Shown in pieces: positions 22,652 through 30,981 of a DNA stretch of 64,000 bases (position 1 is its first letter; each line of letters starts with the position of its first letter). A model generated the notes under the pieces. That model was not told where the DNA came from. It saw only the letters and a program-made list of their open reading frames with translations, and did not search any database. The position numbers and the translations under genes are program-made. The stretch spans positions 149,422 through 213,421 of the forward strand of contig ONCG01000001.1 of assembly GCA_900316285.1 (NCBI GenBank), given 5' to 3'. This stretch comes from an uncultured Prevotellaceae bacterium (GTDB lineage: Bacteria; Bacteroidota; Bacteroidia; Bacteroidales; Bacteroidaceae).

Positions 22652-23413
22652 ATGGCAAAAATCATAGCATTAGCAAATCAGAAAGGTGGTGTCGGAAAGA
22701 CGACGACAACGATGAATCTGGCTGCCTCGCTGGCCACGCTCGAGAAGTCGGTGCTCGTCATCGATGCCGACCCACAGGCAAACGCGTCGAGCGGTCTGGG
22801 CGTGAACATCCAGGAAGTGGATTGCTCGCTCTACGAGTGCATCATCGACCATGCCGACGTGCGCGATGCCATCTATACCACCGACATCGACGGCCTCGAT
22901 ATCATCCCCAGCCACATCGATCTGGTGGGTGCGGAGATAGAGATGCTGAACCTCGACAACCGCGAACGTGTGCTGAAGAACATCCTCGACCCGCTGCGCC
23001 CGGAGTACGACTATATACTCATCGACTGCGCACCATCGCTGGGACTGATCACCGTGAACGCGCTCACAGCTGCCGACTCTGTCATCATTCCCGTGCAGTG
23101 TGAATACTTCGCACTGGAAGGAATCTCGAAACTGCTCAACACCATCCGCATCATTAAGTCGAAGCTGAACACGAAACTTGAAATCGAAGGATTCCTGCTG
23201 ACGATGTACGACTCGCGCCTCCGTCTGGCCAACCAGATCTATGACGAGGTGAAGCGCCACTTCCAGGAACTGGTGTTCAAGACGGTCATCCAGCGCAACG
23301 TGAAGCTGAGCGAGGCTCCGTCACACGGTCTGCCCGCTATCCTCTACGATGCCGACTCCACGGGTGCGAAGAACCATCTTGCCCTGGCAAAAGAGATTAT
23401 CAGCAGGGAGTAA
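22652..23413 (+). CDS. parA: Chromosome partitioning ATPase ParA/Soj
   Basis: A 253-residue deviant Walker ATPase that segregates replicated origins together with ParB. The deviant Walker A KGGVGKTT starts at residue 11; Walker A' reads VIDADPQANASSGLG, and Walker B is ILIDCAPSLG. The short N-terminus without a helix-turn-helix marks a chromosomal, Soj-type protein. parB follows 82 bp downstream. Confidence 0.95.
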   Translation: MAKIIALANQKGGVGKTTTTMNLAASLATLEKSVLVIDADPQANASSGLGVNIQEVDCSLYECIIDHADVRDAIYTTDIDGLDIIPSHIDLVGAEIEMLNLDNRERVLKNILDPLRPEYDYILIDCAPSLGLITVNALTAADSVIIPVQCEYFALEGISKLLNTIRIIKSKLNTKLEIEGFLLTMYDSRLRLANQIYDEVKRHFQELVFKTVIQRNVKLSEAPSHGLPAILYDADSTGAKNHLALAKEIISRE

Positions 23414-23432
23414 AAGAACCTCAGCGGGTAAG

Positions 23433-23468
23433 GTCAGACTAGTCCGACCTGTCTGACATGTCCGACAT
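23433..23468. repeat. Four 9-bp GTCNGAC units between parA and parB
   Basis: GTCAGACTA, GTCCGACCT, GTCTGACAT and GTCCGACAT follow each other with an exact 9-bp period. It does not resemble the canonical parS palindrome. Confidence 0.8.
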
Positions 23469-23495
23469 TATTAAAAAAAACTGCAACATGAAATA

Positions 23496-24416
23496 ATGGC
23501 TGTAAAGAAGAAATTTGCAAATACGAAAAGTGCACTGGGAAGAGGTCTCGACGAGATTGAAGGCGGTCGCGGTCTCGATGCACTCATCGATACCACCGGT
23601 GTGAAAACGCAGGGATCGTCGACCATCAACGAGATTCCCCTCAGCGACATCGATGCCAACCCCAACCAGCCGCGTCGGGAATTCGACGCCGCAGCACTGC
23701 AGGAACTGGCCGACAGTATCACACAAATTGGCATCATCCAGCCCATCACGCTGCGCCAGATGCCGAGTGGGCGCTATCAAATTGTAGCCGGCGAGCGCCG
23801 CTGGAGAGCATCGCAGCTGGCTGGTCTCAGCACCATTCCTGCCTACATACGCACCATCGCCGACGAGAACGTGATGGAGATGGCCCTTGTGGAGAACATC
23901 CAGCGCGAGGATCTCAACGACATCGAAATTGCACTGGCCTACCAGCATCTGCTGGAGGGCGAGGGCATGACTCAGGACAAGGTGGCAAAGCGTGTGGGCA
24001 AGAGCCGCACCGCCGTGGCCAACTACCTACGCCTGCTGAAGCTGCCTGCCCAGGTGCAGATGGCGCTGCAGAACAACGAGGTGGACCAGGGCCATGCCCG
24101 CGCCTTGTTATCGCTCGACAGTCCGTCGGCACAGATCAAGCTCTTCAAGGAAATCCTGAAGAATGGCTACAGCGTTCGCAAGGTGGAAGAGCTGGTGAAG
24201 CAGCTGAAGGAAGGCGGCACGGGCAACAGTAAGGTGGTCGCCAAGACGCAGCTGCCCGAGGGCTTCGACCTGCTGCGCAAGCGTCTGTCGTCGTTCTTCA
24301 ACACAAAGGTGCAGCTGAGCTGCTCGCCAAAAGGCAAGGGCAAAATCAGCATTCCCTTTGCCAACGAAGGCGAGTTGGAACGCATCATGAACATGTTTGA
24401 CAAGCTGAAGGCATAA
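23496..24416 (+). CDS. parB: Chromosome partitioning protein ParB
   Basis: A 306-residue CTP-dependent clamp that loads at parS and spreads on DNA. The N-terminal domain contains IDANPNQPRREFD and the CTP-binding segments GRYQIVAGERRWRA and ENIQREDLNDIE. The central helix-turn-helix is TQDKVAKRVGKSRTAVANYLRLLKLP, and the C-terminal dimerisation domain follows. No consensus parS site (GTTTCACGTGAAAC) was seen in the window. Confidence 0.94.
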   Translation: MAVKKKFANTKSALGRGLDEIEGGRGLDALIDTTGVKTQGSSTINEIPLSDIDANPNQPRREFDAAALQELADSITQIGIIQPITLRQMPSGRYQIVAGERRWRASQLAGLSTIPAYIRTIADENVMEMALVENIQREDLNDIEIALAYQHLLEGEGMTQDKVAKRVGKSRTAVANYLRLLKLPAQVQMALQNNEVDQGHARALLSLDSPSAQIKLFKEILKNGYSVRKVEELVKQLKEGGTGNSKVVAKTQLPEGFDLLRKRLSSFFNTKVQLSCSPKGKGKISIPFANEGELERIMNMFDKLKA

Positions 24417-24444
24417 ACGCATCAGCAAAAAGAGGAACTGTGGA

Positions 24445-25155
24445 GTGAACAAGCGAGTGAGAACATTCTTGATACTGGCCTTGAGTCTGCTGGCCACTAC
24501 GATGCAGGCTCAGGTGAACCCCGACACGACGGCTGTGCAACCTGCCATCATGGACGAGCTGGGTGACAGTATCCTCATGGACGAATCGCTGATGCTCGAC
24601 ACCATCAGTTTCGAAAAGAAAATCAAAAAGCCGAAGCGCGACTGGGCAACATGGCGACCCAACCCGAAACGGGCCATGTGGCTCGCGCTGGCACTGCCGG
24701 GAGCAGGTCAGATCTATAACCGCAAATACTGGAAGCTGCCCATCATCTATGGTGGATTCGTGGGCTGCGCCTACGCCATGCGTTGGAACAACCAGATGTA
24801 CCACGACTACTCGCAGGCCTACCTCGACCTAATGGACGACGATCCGAAGACGGAGAGCTACAACCAGTTCATGCACCTCGGCGCACAAATCACGCCTGCC
24901 AACCTCAACCGTTACCAGACGCTCTTCAAGAAGCGCAAGGACCGCTTCCGCCGTTGGCGCGACATGAGTTTCTTTGTCATGGTGGGCGTGTATGCACTCT
25001 CGGTGGTCGACGCCTATGTCGATGCATCGCTGTCGGAATTTGACATCTCCGACGATCTGAGCCTTCAAGTTGCACCGGCCGTCATCGACAGCCACTCGCA
25101 ACGCAATCCCCTACACTCAGCAGGCTTGGGCCTGCAGTGCAGCCTCACCTTCTGA
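24445..25155 (+). CDS. DUF5683 membrane protein
   Basis: A 236-residue protein with a signal peptide (MNKRVRTFLILALSLLATTMQA), a short periplasmic stretch and the DUF5683 core: RAMWLALALPGAGQIYNRKYWKLPIIYGGFVG plus a later membrane helix (MSFFVMVGVYALSVVDAYVDASL). No function is established. It starts with GTG at 24445. It sits between parB and the MltD-like gene in a conserved Bacteroidales order, which hints at a role in envelope growth. Confidence 0.85.
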   Translation: MNKRVRTFLILALSLLATTMQAQVNPDTTAVQPAIMDELGDSILMDESLMLDTISFEKKIKKPKRDWATWRPNPKRAMWLALALPGAGQIYNRKYWKLPIIYGGFVGCAYAMRWNNQMYHDYSQAYLDLMDDDPKTESYNQFMHLGAQITPANLNRYQTLFKKRKDRFRRWRDMSFFVMVGVYALSVVDAYVDASLSEFDISDDLSLQVAPAVIDSHSQRNPLHSAGLGLQCSLTF

Positions 25156-25230
25156 ATGCAGGAGGCGTAAACACTTTACGGCGGCTCGCCGGCCGCTCAA
25201 CTTACAACGAAAAAAGAACAACCGATTGAT

Positions 25231-26772
25231 ATGAAGAAGACATTTTGGATATTTGCCCTGATGCTGCTATTTCCTTTCTGCATGCAGGCACAAGTAGTAG
25301 TCGACAACCCCGAAGAGACCGATGAGGACGATGTGGAGCTGGTCGATGAAGACGAAGAGGACGACGAGGATATCGACGATGCCGATAACATCGACGACGA
25401 GGAAGATGCTGACGATGAGGAAGACATCGACGATGAAGAAGACGGCGTGATCAGCGATGAGGACATCGTGGTGATCAACGACGACGATGACAACAAGGAC
25501 GACGACCTGGAAATTGATGTGCCCGAGGGTCTGACCTTCGAGGTGGATAGTCTGCTCGACCTCTATCATACGCAGCACTTTCTGCAGCCCGATAGCTCGT
25601 GCAACATGCCGAACATCAACCCTGAATACACCAAGGAGGAGTTCATGGAGCGACTGAAGCGCCTGCCCACAGCCATCGAGATGCCGTGGAACGAAGTAGT
25701 GCAGAAGTTCATCGACCGCTATAGCGGACGTCTGCGCCGCTCCGTGGCAGTGATGCTGGGCACGCAGAATTTCTTCATGCCCATCTTCGAGCAGGCCCTC
25801 GAGACCTATGGCCTGCCGTTGGAACTGAAGTACCTGCCTGTGATTGAGTCGGCACTGAACCCGAAGGCTGTGTCGCGCGTCGGTGCAACTGGCCTGTGGC
25901 AGTTCATGCTCACCACGGGTAAGCAGTACGGACTGGAAGTGAACTCGCTCGTCGACGAGCGCCGCGACCCTATCAAGTCGTCGTATGCGGCTGCACGCTA
26001 CCTGCGCGACCTCTATAAGATATTCCGCGACTGGCACCTCGTCATCGCAGCTTACAACTGCGGTCCGGAGAACATCAACAAGGCCGTGCACCGCGCTGGC
26101 GGTGAGAAGGACTACTGGCAGATTTATCCCTACTTGCCAGCAGAGACACGTGGCTACGTGCCCGCCTTCATCGCAGCCAACTACATCATGAACTACTACT
26201 GCGAGCACAACATCTGTCCGCTGCTCACCGACCTGCCCGCGAAGACCGATACCGTAATGGTCAATCGCGACATGCACTTCGAGCAGATTGCAGAGGTCAT
26301 AGGCATTGACATCAACCAGCTGGCTGAGCTGAACCCGCAGTATCGCCGACAGATCATCAACGGCAACAACAAGCCCATGGCCGTGCGACTGCCCATGAAC
26401 TATGTTGGTCCGTTCATCGACAACCTCGACTCCATCTATACACACCGTGCCGACGAATTACTCACAAAGCGCCTGGAGGTAGCCGTGAACGAGGCACAAC
26501 CCACCTACACCCCCACACGTAAGACCTACAGTCGCAGCAAGAGCAAGCGCTATTCAAAGAGCAAGCGCTCCTCAAAGAGTAAGCGGTCGCGCTACACGAA
26601 GAGCAAGAGCCGCAAGAAGAGCAGCTCGGCAGGTCGTAGCATCACCGTTAGAAAGGGTGACACGCTTTCGTCGATCGCCAAGCGCAACCACACTACCGTG
26701 GCGGCTTTGAAGAAGAAGAACGGCATCCGTGGCAACAACATCCGCGCCGGCAAGAAACTGCGAGTCAAATAA
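25231..26772 (+). CDS. MltD-like lytic transglycosylase with LysM
   Basis: A 513-residue periplasmic or outer-membrane murein hydrolase that cuts the MurNAc-GlcNAc bond with 1,6-anhydro ring formation. It has a signal peptide (MKKTFWIFALMLLFPFCMQA); an extreme Asp/Glu tract at about residues 28-95; the SLT domain with catalytic Glu206 in PVIESALNPKAVSRVGATGLWQF and AAYNCGPENINKA; a Lys/Ser/Arg-rich linker (about 430-470); and one C-terminal LysM (ITVRKGDTLSSIAKRNHTTV) that binds peptidoglycan. The acidic tract and basic linker could interact, which is inference. It lies in the parA operon, 32 bp before spoT. Confidence 0.92.
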   Translation: MKKTFWIFALMLLFPFCMQAQVVVDNPEETDEDDVELVDEDEEDDEDIDDADNIDDEEDADDEEDIDDEEDGVISDEDIVVINDDDDNKDDDLEIDVPEGLTFEVDSLLDLYHTQHFLQPDSSCNMPNINPEYTKEEFMERLKRLPTAIEMPWNEVVQKFIDRYSGRLRRSVAVMLGTQNFFMPIFEQALETYGLPLELKYLPVIESALNPKAVSRVGATGLWQFMLTTGKQYGLEVNSLVDERRDPIKSSYAAARYLRDLYKIFRDWHLVIAAYNCGPENINKAVHRAGGEKDYWQIYPYLPAETRGYVPAFIAANYIMNYYCEHNICPLLTDLPAKTDTVMVNRDMHFEQIAEVIGIDINQLAELNPQYRRQIINGNNKPMAVRLPMNYVGPFIDNLDSIYTHRADELLTKRLEVAVNEAQPTYTPTRKTYSRSKSKRYSKSKRSSKSKRSRYTKSKSRKKSSSAGRSITVRKGDTLSSIAKRNHTTVAALKKKNGIRGNNIRAGKKLRVK

Positions 26773-26804
26773 GAACACCTATCTATATAAGGAGGATACA
26801 AGAT

Positions 26805-29090
26805 ATGGACGACCCTGACATTGACATGAAGGAGCTGGAGCAACAGCAAGCCGACGAACGACTCGTCGACGAAGCTTTTCAGCGACTGCTCGACAGCTAT
26901 CTGGCCTCTACCCATCGTAAGAAGACCGATCTTATCACCAAAGCTTTCAACTTCGCCCGACAAGCCCACAAGGGAGTGAAGCGATTGTCGGGAGAACCGT
27001 ACATCATGCACCCCATCGCCGTCGCTCAGATTGCCAGCGAGGAGATGGGACTGGGTTCCACGAGCATCTGCTCGGCCCTGCTTCACGATGTCGTTGAAGA
27101 CACCGACTACACGGTGGAGGACATCGAGAACATGTTCGGGCCGAAGATTGCGCAGATTGTCGACGGACTCACCAAGATCTCTGGCGGCATCTTCGGCGAG
27201 CAAGCATCGGCACAGGCCGAGAACTTCAAGAAGCTGCTGCTCACCATGAGCGACGACATACGCGTCATCCTCATCAAGATCTGCGACCGTCTGCACAACA
27301 TGCGAACGCTGGACTCGCAGCCTGCCAACAAGCAGTATAAGATTGCTGGCGAGACGCTCTACATCTACGCCCCACTCGCCAACCGTCTGGGCCTCAACAA
27401 GATTAAGTCGGAACTCGAGAACCTAAGCTTCCGCTTCGAGCATCCCGAGGAATACGAGAACATCAGCCGCAAGCTTACGCTCACAAAGGAGCAACGCCAG
27501 CAGCTCTTCGATGATTTCACCACCCCCATCCGCAGCGCCCTCGACGAAATGGGCATCGAGTACGAACTGAAGGCACGTGTGAAATCGCCCTACTCCATTT
27601 GGACGAAGATGCAGAACAAGCACGTGACGTTCGATGAAATCTACGACATCCTCGCCGTGCGCATCATCTTCACACCCAACAAGCGAGAGAACGAAATCAA
27701 CGAGTGCTTCCAGATCTACGTCGCCATCTCGAAAATCTACAAGTCACACCCCGACCGCCTGCGCGACTGGCTCAACCACCCGAAGGCCAACGGCTATCAG
27801 GCCCTGCATGTCACGCTGATGTCGCACTCCGGCCGATGGATTGAGGTGCAGATACGCTCCGACCGAATGGATGAGGTGGCCGAGCAGGGTTTTGCCGCCC
27901 ATTGGAAGTACAAGGAAGGCAACGAAGCCGATCAGGAAGCTAGCAAGAACGATGGAGAACTGAACGACTGGCTGGGCACCATCAAGGAGATCCTCGACGA
28001 CCCGCAGCCTGATGCCATGGATTTCCTCGACACCATCAAGCTCAACCTCTTCGCTTCGGAGATTTTCGTCTTCACCCCAAAGGGTGAAATCAAGACGATG
28101 CCGGCGGGCTGTACGGCACTCGATTTCGCCTTCCAGATTCACACCTTCCTTGGCAGCCATTGCATCGGTGCCAAGGTAAACCACAAGCTTGTACCACTGA
28201 GCCACCGCCTGCAGAGTGGCGACCAGGTAGAGATTCTCACCTCGCAGTCGCAACATGTGCAGCCGTCGTGGCTCGAATTTGTTTCTACTGCCAAGGCCAA
28301 GGGAAAGATACAGGCCAGCCTGCGCCGTGCCGATCGTGAGACACAAAAGAAGGGCGAGCAGACACTGAAGGACTGGCTCGAGAAGAACAGTCTGGAGTAC
28401 ACCTCGTCGGTCGTCGACAAGTTGTGCGACCTGCACGAGATACAGAAGCACGACAATTTCTTCCTCGCCCTCGGCAAGAAGACAATCATCCTCGGCGACC
28501 GCGACCGCGACCAGTTGCTGGGCAAAAAGGAGTCGAAGAAAGGCTGGAAGAAATACGTGCCCTTCATCAAGTCGGAGAAGAAGGCCGAGAAGACCATCAA
28601 AGCCGAGCGCGGACTCCTCGAAGTGGGCAAGGACTTCAACAAGAAGATTCCCTGCTACCTCACCGAGGAAACCATCCAGATGTACATCTTCCGAAACTGC
28701 TGTCATCCCATCCCCGGCGACGATATCCTGGGATTCATCGACAACAAGAACCATGTGGAGATACACAAGCGCGACTGCCCTGTGGCCTCACGCCTGAAGT
28801 CGAGTTTCGGCAACCGAATCCTCGATGCCAAATGGGAGATGCACCAGCAGCTGCTCTTCGATGCCACCATTGAGATACGCGGCATTGATCGCAAGGGCAT
28901 GATTCACGACCTGGGCGATCTCATCAGTGGAAAGCTCGATATCAACATTCGCCGCCTCACCATTGCCAGCGACCAAGACATCTTCGACGGCACCATCGAA
29001 GTGCGCGTCCATGACCGCGCCGTTGTGGCAGCCATCATGGAGGAACTGAAGAAGATTAGCGGCATTCTGGAGGTTTCGCAGATCATGTAG
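26805..29090 (+). CDS. spoT: Bifunctional (p)ppGpp synthetase/hydrolase RelA/SpoT
   Basis: Makes and degrades (p)ppGpp in the stringent response. The 761-residue protein has an HD hydrolase domain (about 40-200; ...SEEMGLGSTSICSALLHDVVEDTDYT), a synthetase domain (about 240-370; KSPYSIWTKM, DILAVRIIF, NGYQALHVTL), a TGS domain (about 410-470; EIFVFTPKGEIKTMPAG), a helical region and a C-terminal ACT domain (ATIEIRGIDRKGMIHDLGDL). The HD motif is intact, so hydrolase activity is expected. It is the last gene of the conserved parA cluster. Confidence 0.95.
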   Translation: MDDPDIDMKELEQQQADERLVDEAFQRLLDSYLASTHRKKTDLITKAFNFARQAHKGVKRLSGEPYIMHPIAVAQIASEEMGLGSTSICSALLHDVVEDTDYTVEDIENMFGPKIAQIVDGLTKISGGIFGEQASAQAENFKKLLLTMSDDIRVILIKICDRLHNMRTLDSQPANKQYKIAGETLYIYAPLANRLGLNKIKSELENLSFRFEHPEEYENISRKLTLTKEQRQQLFDDFTTPIRSALDEMGIEYELKARVKSPYSIWTKMQNKHVTFDEIYDILAVRIIFTPNKRENEINECFQIYVAISKIYKSHPDRLRDWLNHPKANGYQALHVTLMSHSGRWIEVQIRSDRMDEVAEQGFAAHWKYKEGNEADQEASKNDGELNDWLGTIKEILDDPQPDAMDFLDTIKLNLFASEIFVFTPKGEIKTMPAGCTALDFAFQIHTFLGSHCIGAKVNHKLVPLSHRLQSGDQVEILTSQSQHVQPSWLEFVSTAKAKGKIQASLRRADRETQKKGEQTLKDWLEKNSLEYTSSVVDKLCDLHEIQKHDNFFLALGKKTIILGDRDRDQLLGKKESKKGWKKYVPFIKSEKKAEKTIKAERGLLEVGKDFNKKIPCYLTEETIQMYIFRNCCHPIPGDDILGFIDNKNHVEIHKRDCPVASRLKSSFGNRILDAKWEMHQQLLFDATIEIRGIDRKGMIHDLGDLISGKLDINIRRLTIASDQDIFDGTIEVRVHDRAVVAAIMEELKKISGILEVSQIM

Positions 29091-29205
29091 CCCCCCATAC
29101 GGCCCCCGAGGGGGCTTCAATACCCTTAACTCTCCGCTCGGCCCAACGGACAATTACAGCACAAAACCGGAGAAAGAACTCTAAACCCTAAACTCTCAAC
29201 TTACA
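29091..29205. repeat. Repeat-filled gap before the pectinesterase
   Basis: It contains a CCCCC...GGGGG hairpin (about 29108-29116) and a reversed copy of the CTCCGCTCGG...CCGGAGAAAGAACTCT unit that also occurs in rsmA, then CTAAACTCTCAAC words. No promoter box was found. Confidence 0.6.
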
Positions 29206-30210
29206 ATGCATTTTCTTACCACCCTTCTCCTCCTAACCAGTCTGGCCAATGTGTCCCCCTCGGGGGACGAAAGGGGGACTTTCGACAACCCTGACACCAT
29301 CGTTGTAGCTCGCGATGGCACAGGGCAGTTTCGCACCGTCGGCGAAGCCATCGAGGTGTGCCGTGCCTTTATGGACTATCATAAAGTGATATTCGTAAAA
29401 CGGGGTGTCTACAAGGAGAAGCTCATCATCCCCACGCATCTGGAGAACATCGAGATTCTCGGCGAGGACGTCGAGCGCACCATTATCACCTATGACGACC
29501 ACGCCAACATTCTCTTTGAAAACTCTCAACTATCAACCATCAACTCTCCACTAAAGATGGGTACCTTCCGCACCTACACGCTGAAAGTGGAGGGTTCTGA
29601 CATCACCTTGCGCAACATCACCATCGAGAACAATGCGGCACGGCTCGGACAAGCTGTGGCGCTGCACATCGAAGGCGACCGCGTGCGCGTCATCGGCTGT
29701 CGCCTGCTTGGACATCAGGACACCGTCTATACTGGCAAAGCAAGTTCGCGCGTCTGGTTCCAGGACTGCTACATCTGCGGCACCACCGACTTCATCTTCG
29801 GTCCTGCCACCGCTTGGTTTGAGCGTTGCCAGATTCACAGCTGCGCCGACAGCTACATCACCGCAGCCTCCACACCTCAGGATGTTCCCTATGGCTACGT
29901 GTTCAGCCACTGTCGCCTCACTGCCGACGAAGGGGTTACGAAGGTCTATCTGGGTCGTCCCTGGCGCCCCTATGCCTACACCTTATTTATATATTGCGAG
30001 CTTGGCAACCACATCCGGCCCGAGGGCTGGGAGAACTGGCGCAACCCAGAGAACGAGCGCACCGTCCGCTACTATGAATATGGCAACACAGGCCCCGGTG
30101 CCGCCATTAATGGTCGCGTCTCTTGGAGCCATCAGCTCACGAAGCGCGAGGCACAAGCCATCACTCCCGCCACCATCTTCCACAGCGAGACCAACTGGCT
30201 GCCGGAATAA
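29206..30210 (+). CDS. Pectinesterase (CE8)
   Basis: A 334-residue exported carbohydrate esterase that demethylates pectin, on a right-handed beta-helix. Catalytic marks are GHQDTVY (Gln), CYICGTTDFIFGPATAWFE (Asp acid/base and nucleophile region) and YLGRPWRPYA (Arg, Trp). A short signal peptide (MHFLTTLLLLTSLANV) runs into NVSPSGDERGTFDN, encoded by a CCCCCTCGGGGG hairpin repeat, and a second insert, ENSQLSTINSPLKMG (about 29516-29556), comes from the TCAACTCTC repeat. Both keep the frame. The gene suggests use of plant polysaccharide. A strong terminator lies downstream. Confidence 0.92.
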   Translation: MHFLTTLLLLTSLANVSPSGDERGTFDNPDTIVVARDGTGQFRTVGEAIEVCRAFMDYHKVIFVKRGVYKEKLIIPTHLENIEILGEDVERTIITYDDHANILFENSQLSTINSPLKMGTFRTYTLKVEGSDITLRNITIENNAARLGQAVALHIEGDRVRVIGCRLLGHQDTVYTGKASSRVWFQDCYICGTTDFIFGPATAWFERCQIHSCADSYITAASTPQDVPYGYVFSHCRLTADEGVTKVYLGRPWRPYAYTLFIYCELGNHIRPEGWENWRNPENERTVRYYEYGNTGPGAAINGRVSWSHQLTKREAQAITPATIFHSETNWLPE

Positions 30211-30215
30211 AATAG

Positions 30216-30288
30216 TGTAGGGACGCGGCGTGCCGCGTTATTGGATTTAGCTTTCTTCGCCAGTAACGCGGCACGCCGCGTCCCTACA
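30216..30288. repeat. 73-bp inverted-repeat element
   Basis: 25-bp arms (TGTAGGGACGCGGCG...CGCGTTA) are perfect reverse complements at 30216-30240 and 30264-30288, with a 23-bp spacer. Each arm itself contains the palindrome CGCGGC-GCCGCG. A third, lone arm is at 400-423. It has no coding capacity. Confidence 0.9.
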
Positions 30289-30307
30289 TGATAGATTGAG
30301 GTTCAAC

Positions 30308-30348
30308 AATATGCCCAGATGCAAATCAGCATCTGGGCATATTATTTT
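30308..30348 (+). terminator. Terminator between the pectinesterase and merR
   Basis: ATATGCCCAGATGC pairs perfectly with GCATCTGGGCATAT around a 6-nt loop, followed by TATTTT. It may serve both converging genes. Confidence 0.8.
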
Positions 30349-30408
30349 AATGTGTCTTTGCCTCAGCAAAGGATAACATTTTCAAATTGAGAACAATTAG
30401 GAAAGCCG

Positions 30409-30762
30409 TCAGACGATGGCGGCATCGAGATGGCGCTTCAAGTCCACCAACTGATCACGAAGCGAGATAAGCGTATCCAGTACGTCGTTGGAACGGTCGA
30501 CACCTTCGCGGTTCTCTTTCAGGTACTTACGAGCGGCAGCGATTTTGAAGCCGCGCACCTTCACGAGATTATAGATGAGGCGTATCTGCTCGATGTCCTT
30601 GTCCACATACTGGCGCACACCGGTTGAACTCACAGTCTTCGGGTGCAAGTGGGGGAATTCCTTCTCCCAATAGCGCAACATGCTCTCACTCACTCCCATC
30701 ATCTGTGCGACCTCTTTGATGCTGTAGTAGAGCTTCAGATTCTTGTTTCGATTCAGTGCCAT
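30409..30762 (-). CDS. MerR family transcriptional regulator
   Basis: A 117-residue one-domain regulator. The winged helix-turn-helix is LYYSIKEVAQMMGVSESMLRYWEKEFPHLHP, followed by RQYVDKDIEQIRLIYNLVKVRGFKIAAARKYL and a short coiled-coil tail (about 85-117). No cysteine-rich or ligand-binding effector domain is present. It diverges from alaS, as in other Bacteroidales; its target is unknown. Confidence 0.9.
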   Translation of the reverse strand: MALNRNKNLKLYYSIKEVAQMMGVSESMLRYWEKEFPHLHPKTVSSTGVRQYVDKDIEQIRLIYNLVKVRGFKIAAARKYLKENREGVDRSNDVLDTLISLRDQLVDLKRHLDAAIV

Positions 30763-30802
30763 CTGATTTATTTACAATTTACGGATTTACATTTCTACGA
30801 TG

Positions 30803-30810
30803 CAAAGATA
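30803..30810 (-). promoter_or_regulatory. -7 box of merR
   Basis: The minus strand reads TATCTTTG followed by CATCG, about 40 nt from the start. Confidence 0.7.
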
Positions 30811-30926
30811 CAAAAAAATGAAAAATGAAAGACGAAAGATGAAAGTTTTTTTGAAAAAACATGTGTCCTTTAACTTCTTTAACAGAAAAACACTCCACTC
30901 TAAACCATTAACTCTAAACTTTTTAT

Positions 30927-30934
30927 TACCTTTG
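30927..30934 (+). promoter_or_regulatory. -7 box of alaS
   Basis: TACCTTTG followed by CACTC, with a 5' leader of about 40 nt. Confidence 0.75.
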
Positions 30935-30981
30935 CACTCAAATTCTATAAATGGTAATTTCGTAAATCGTAAATATAAGTC

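Noticed and set aside
23433-23468. parS site between parA and parB
   Set aside because: The GTCNGAC units do not match the GTTTCACGTGAAAC palindrome.
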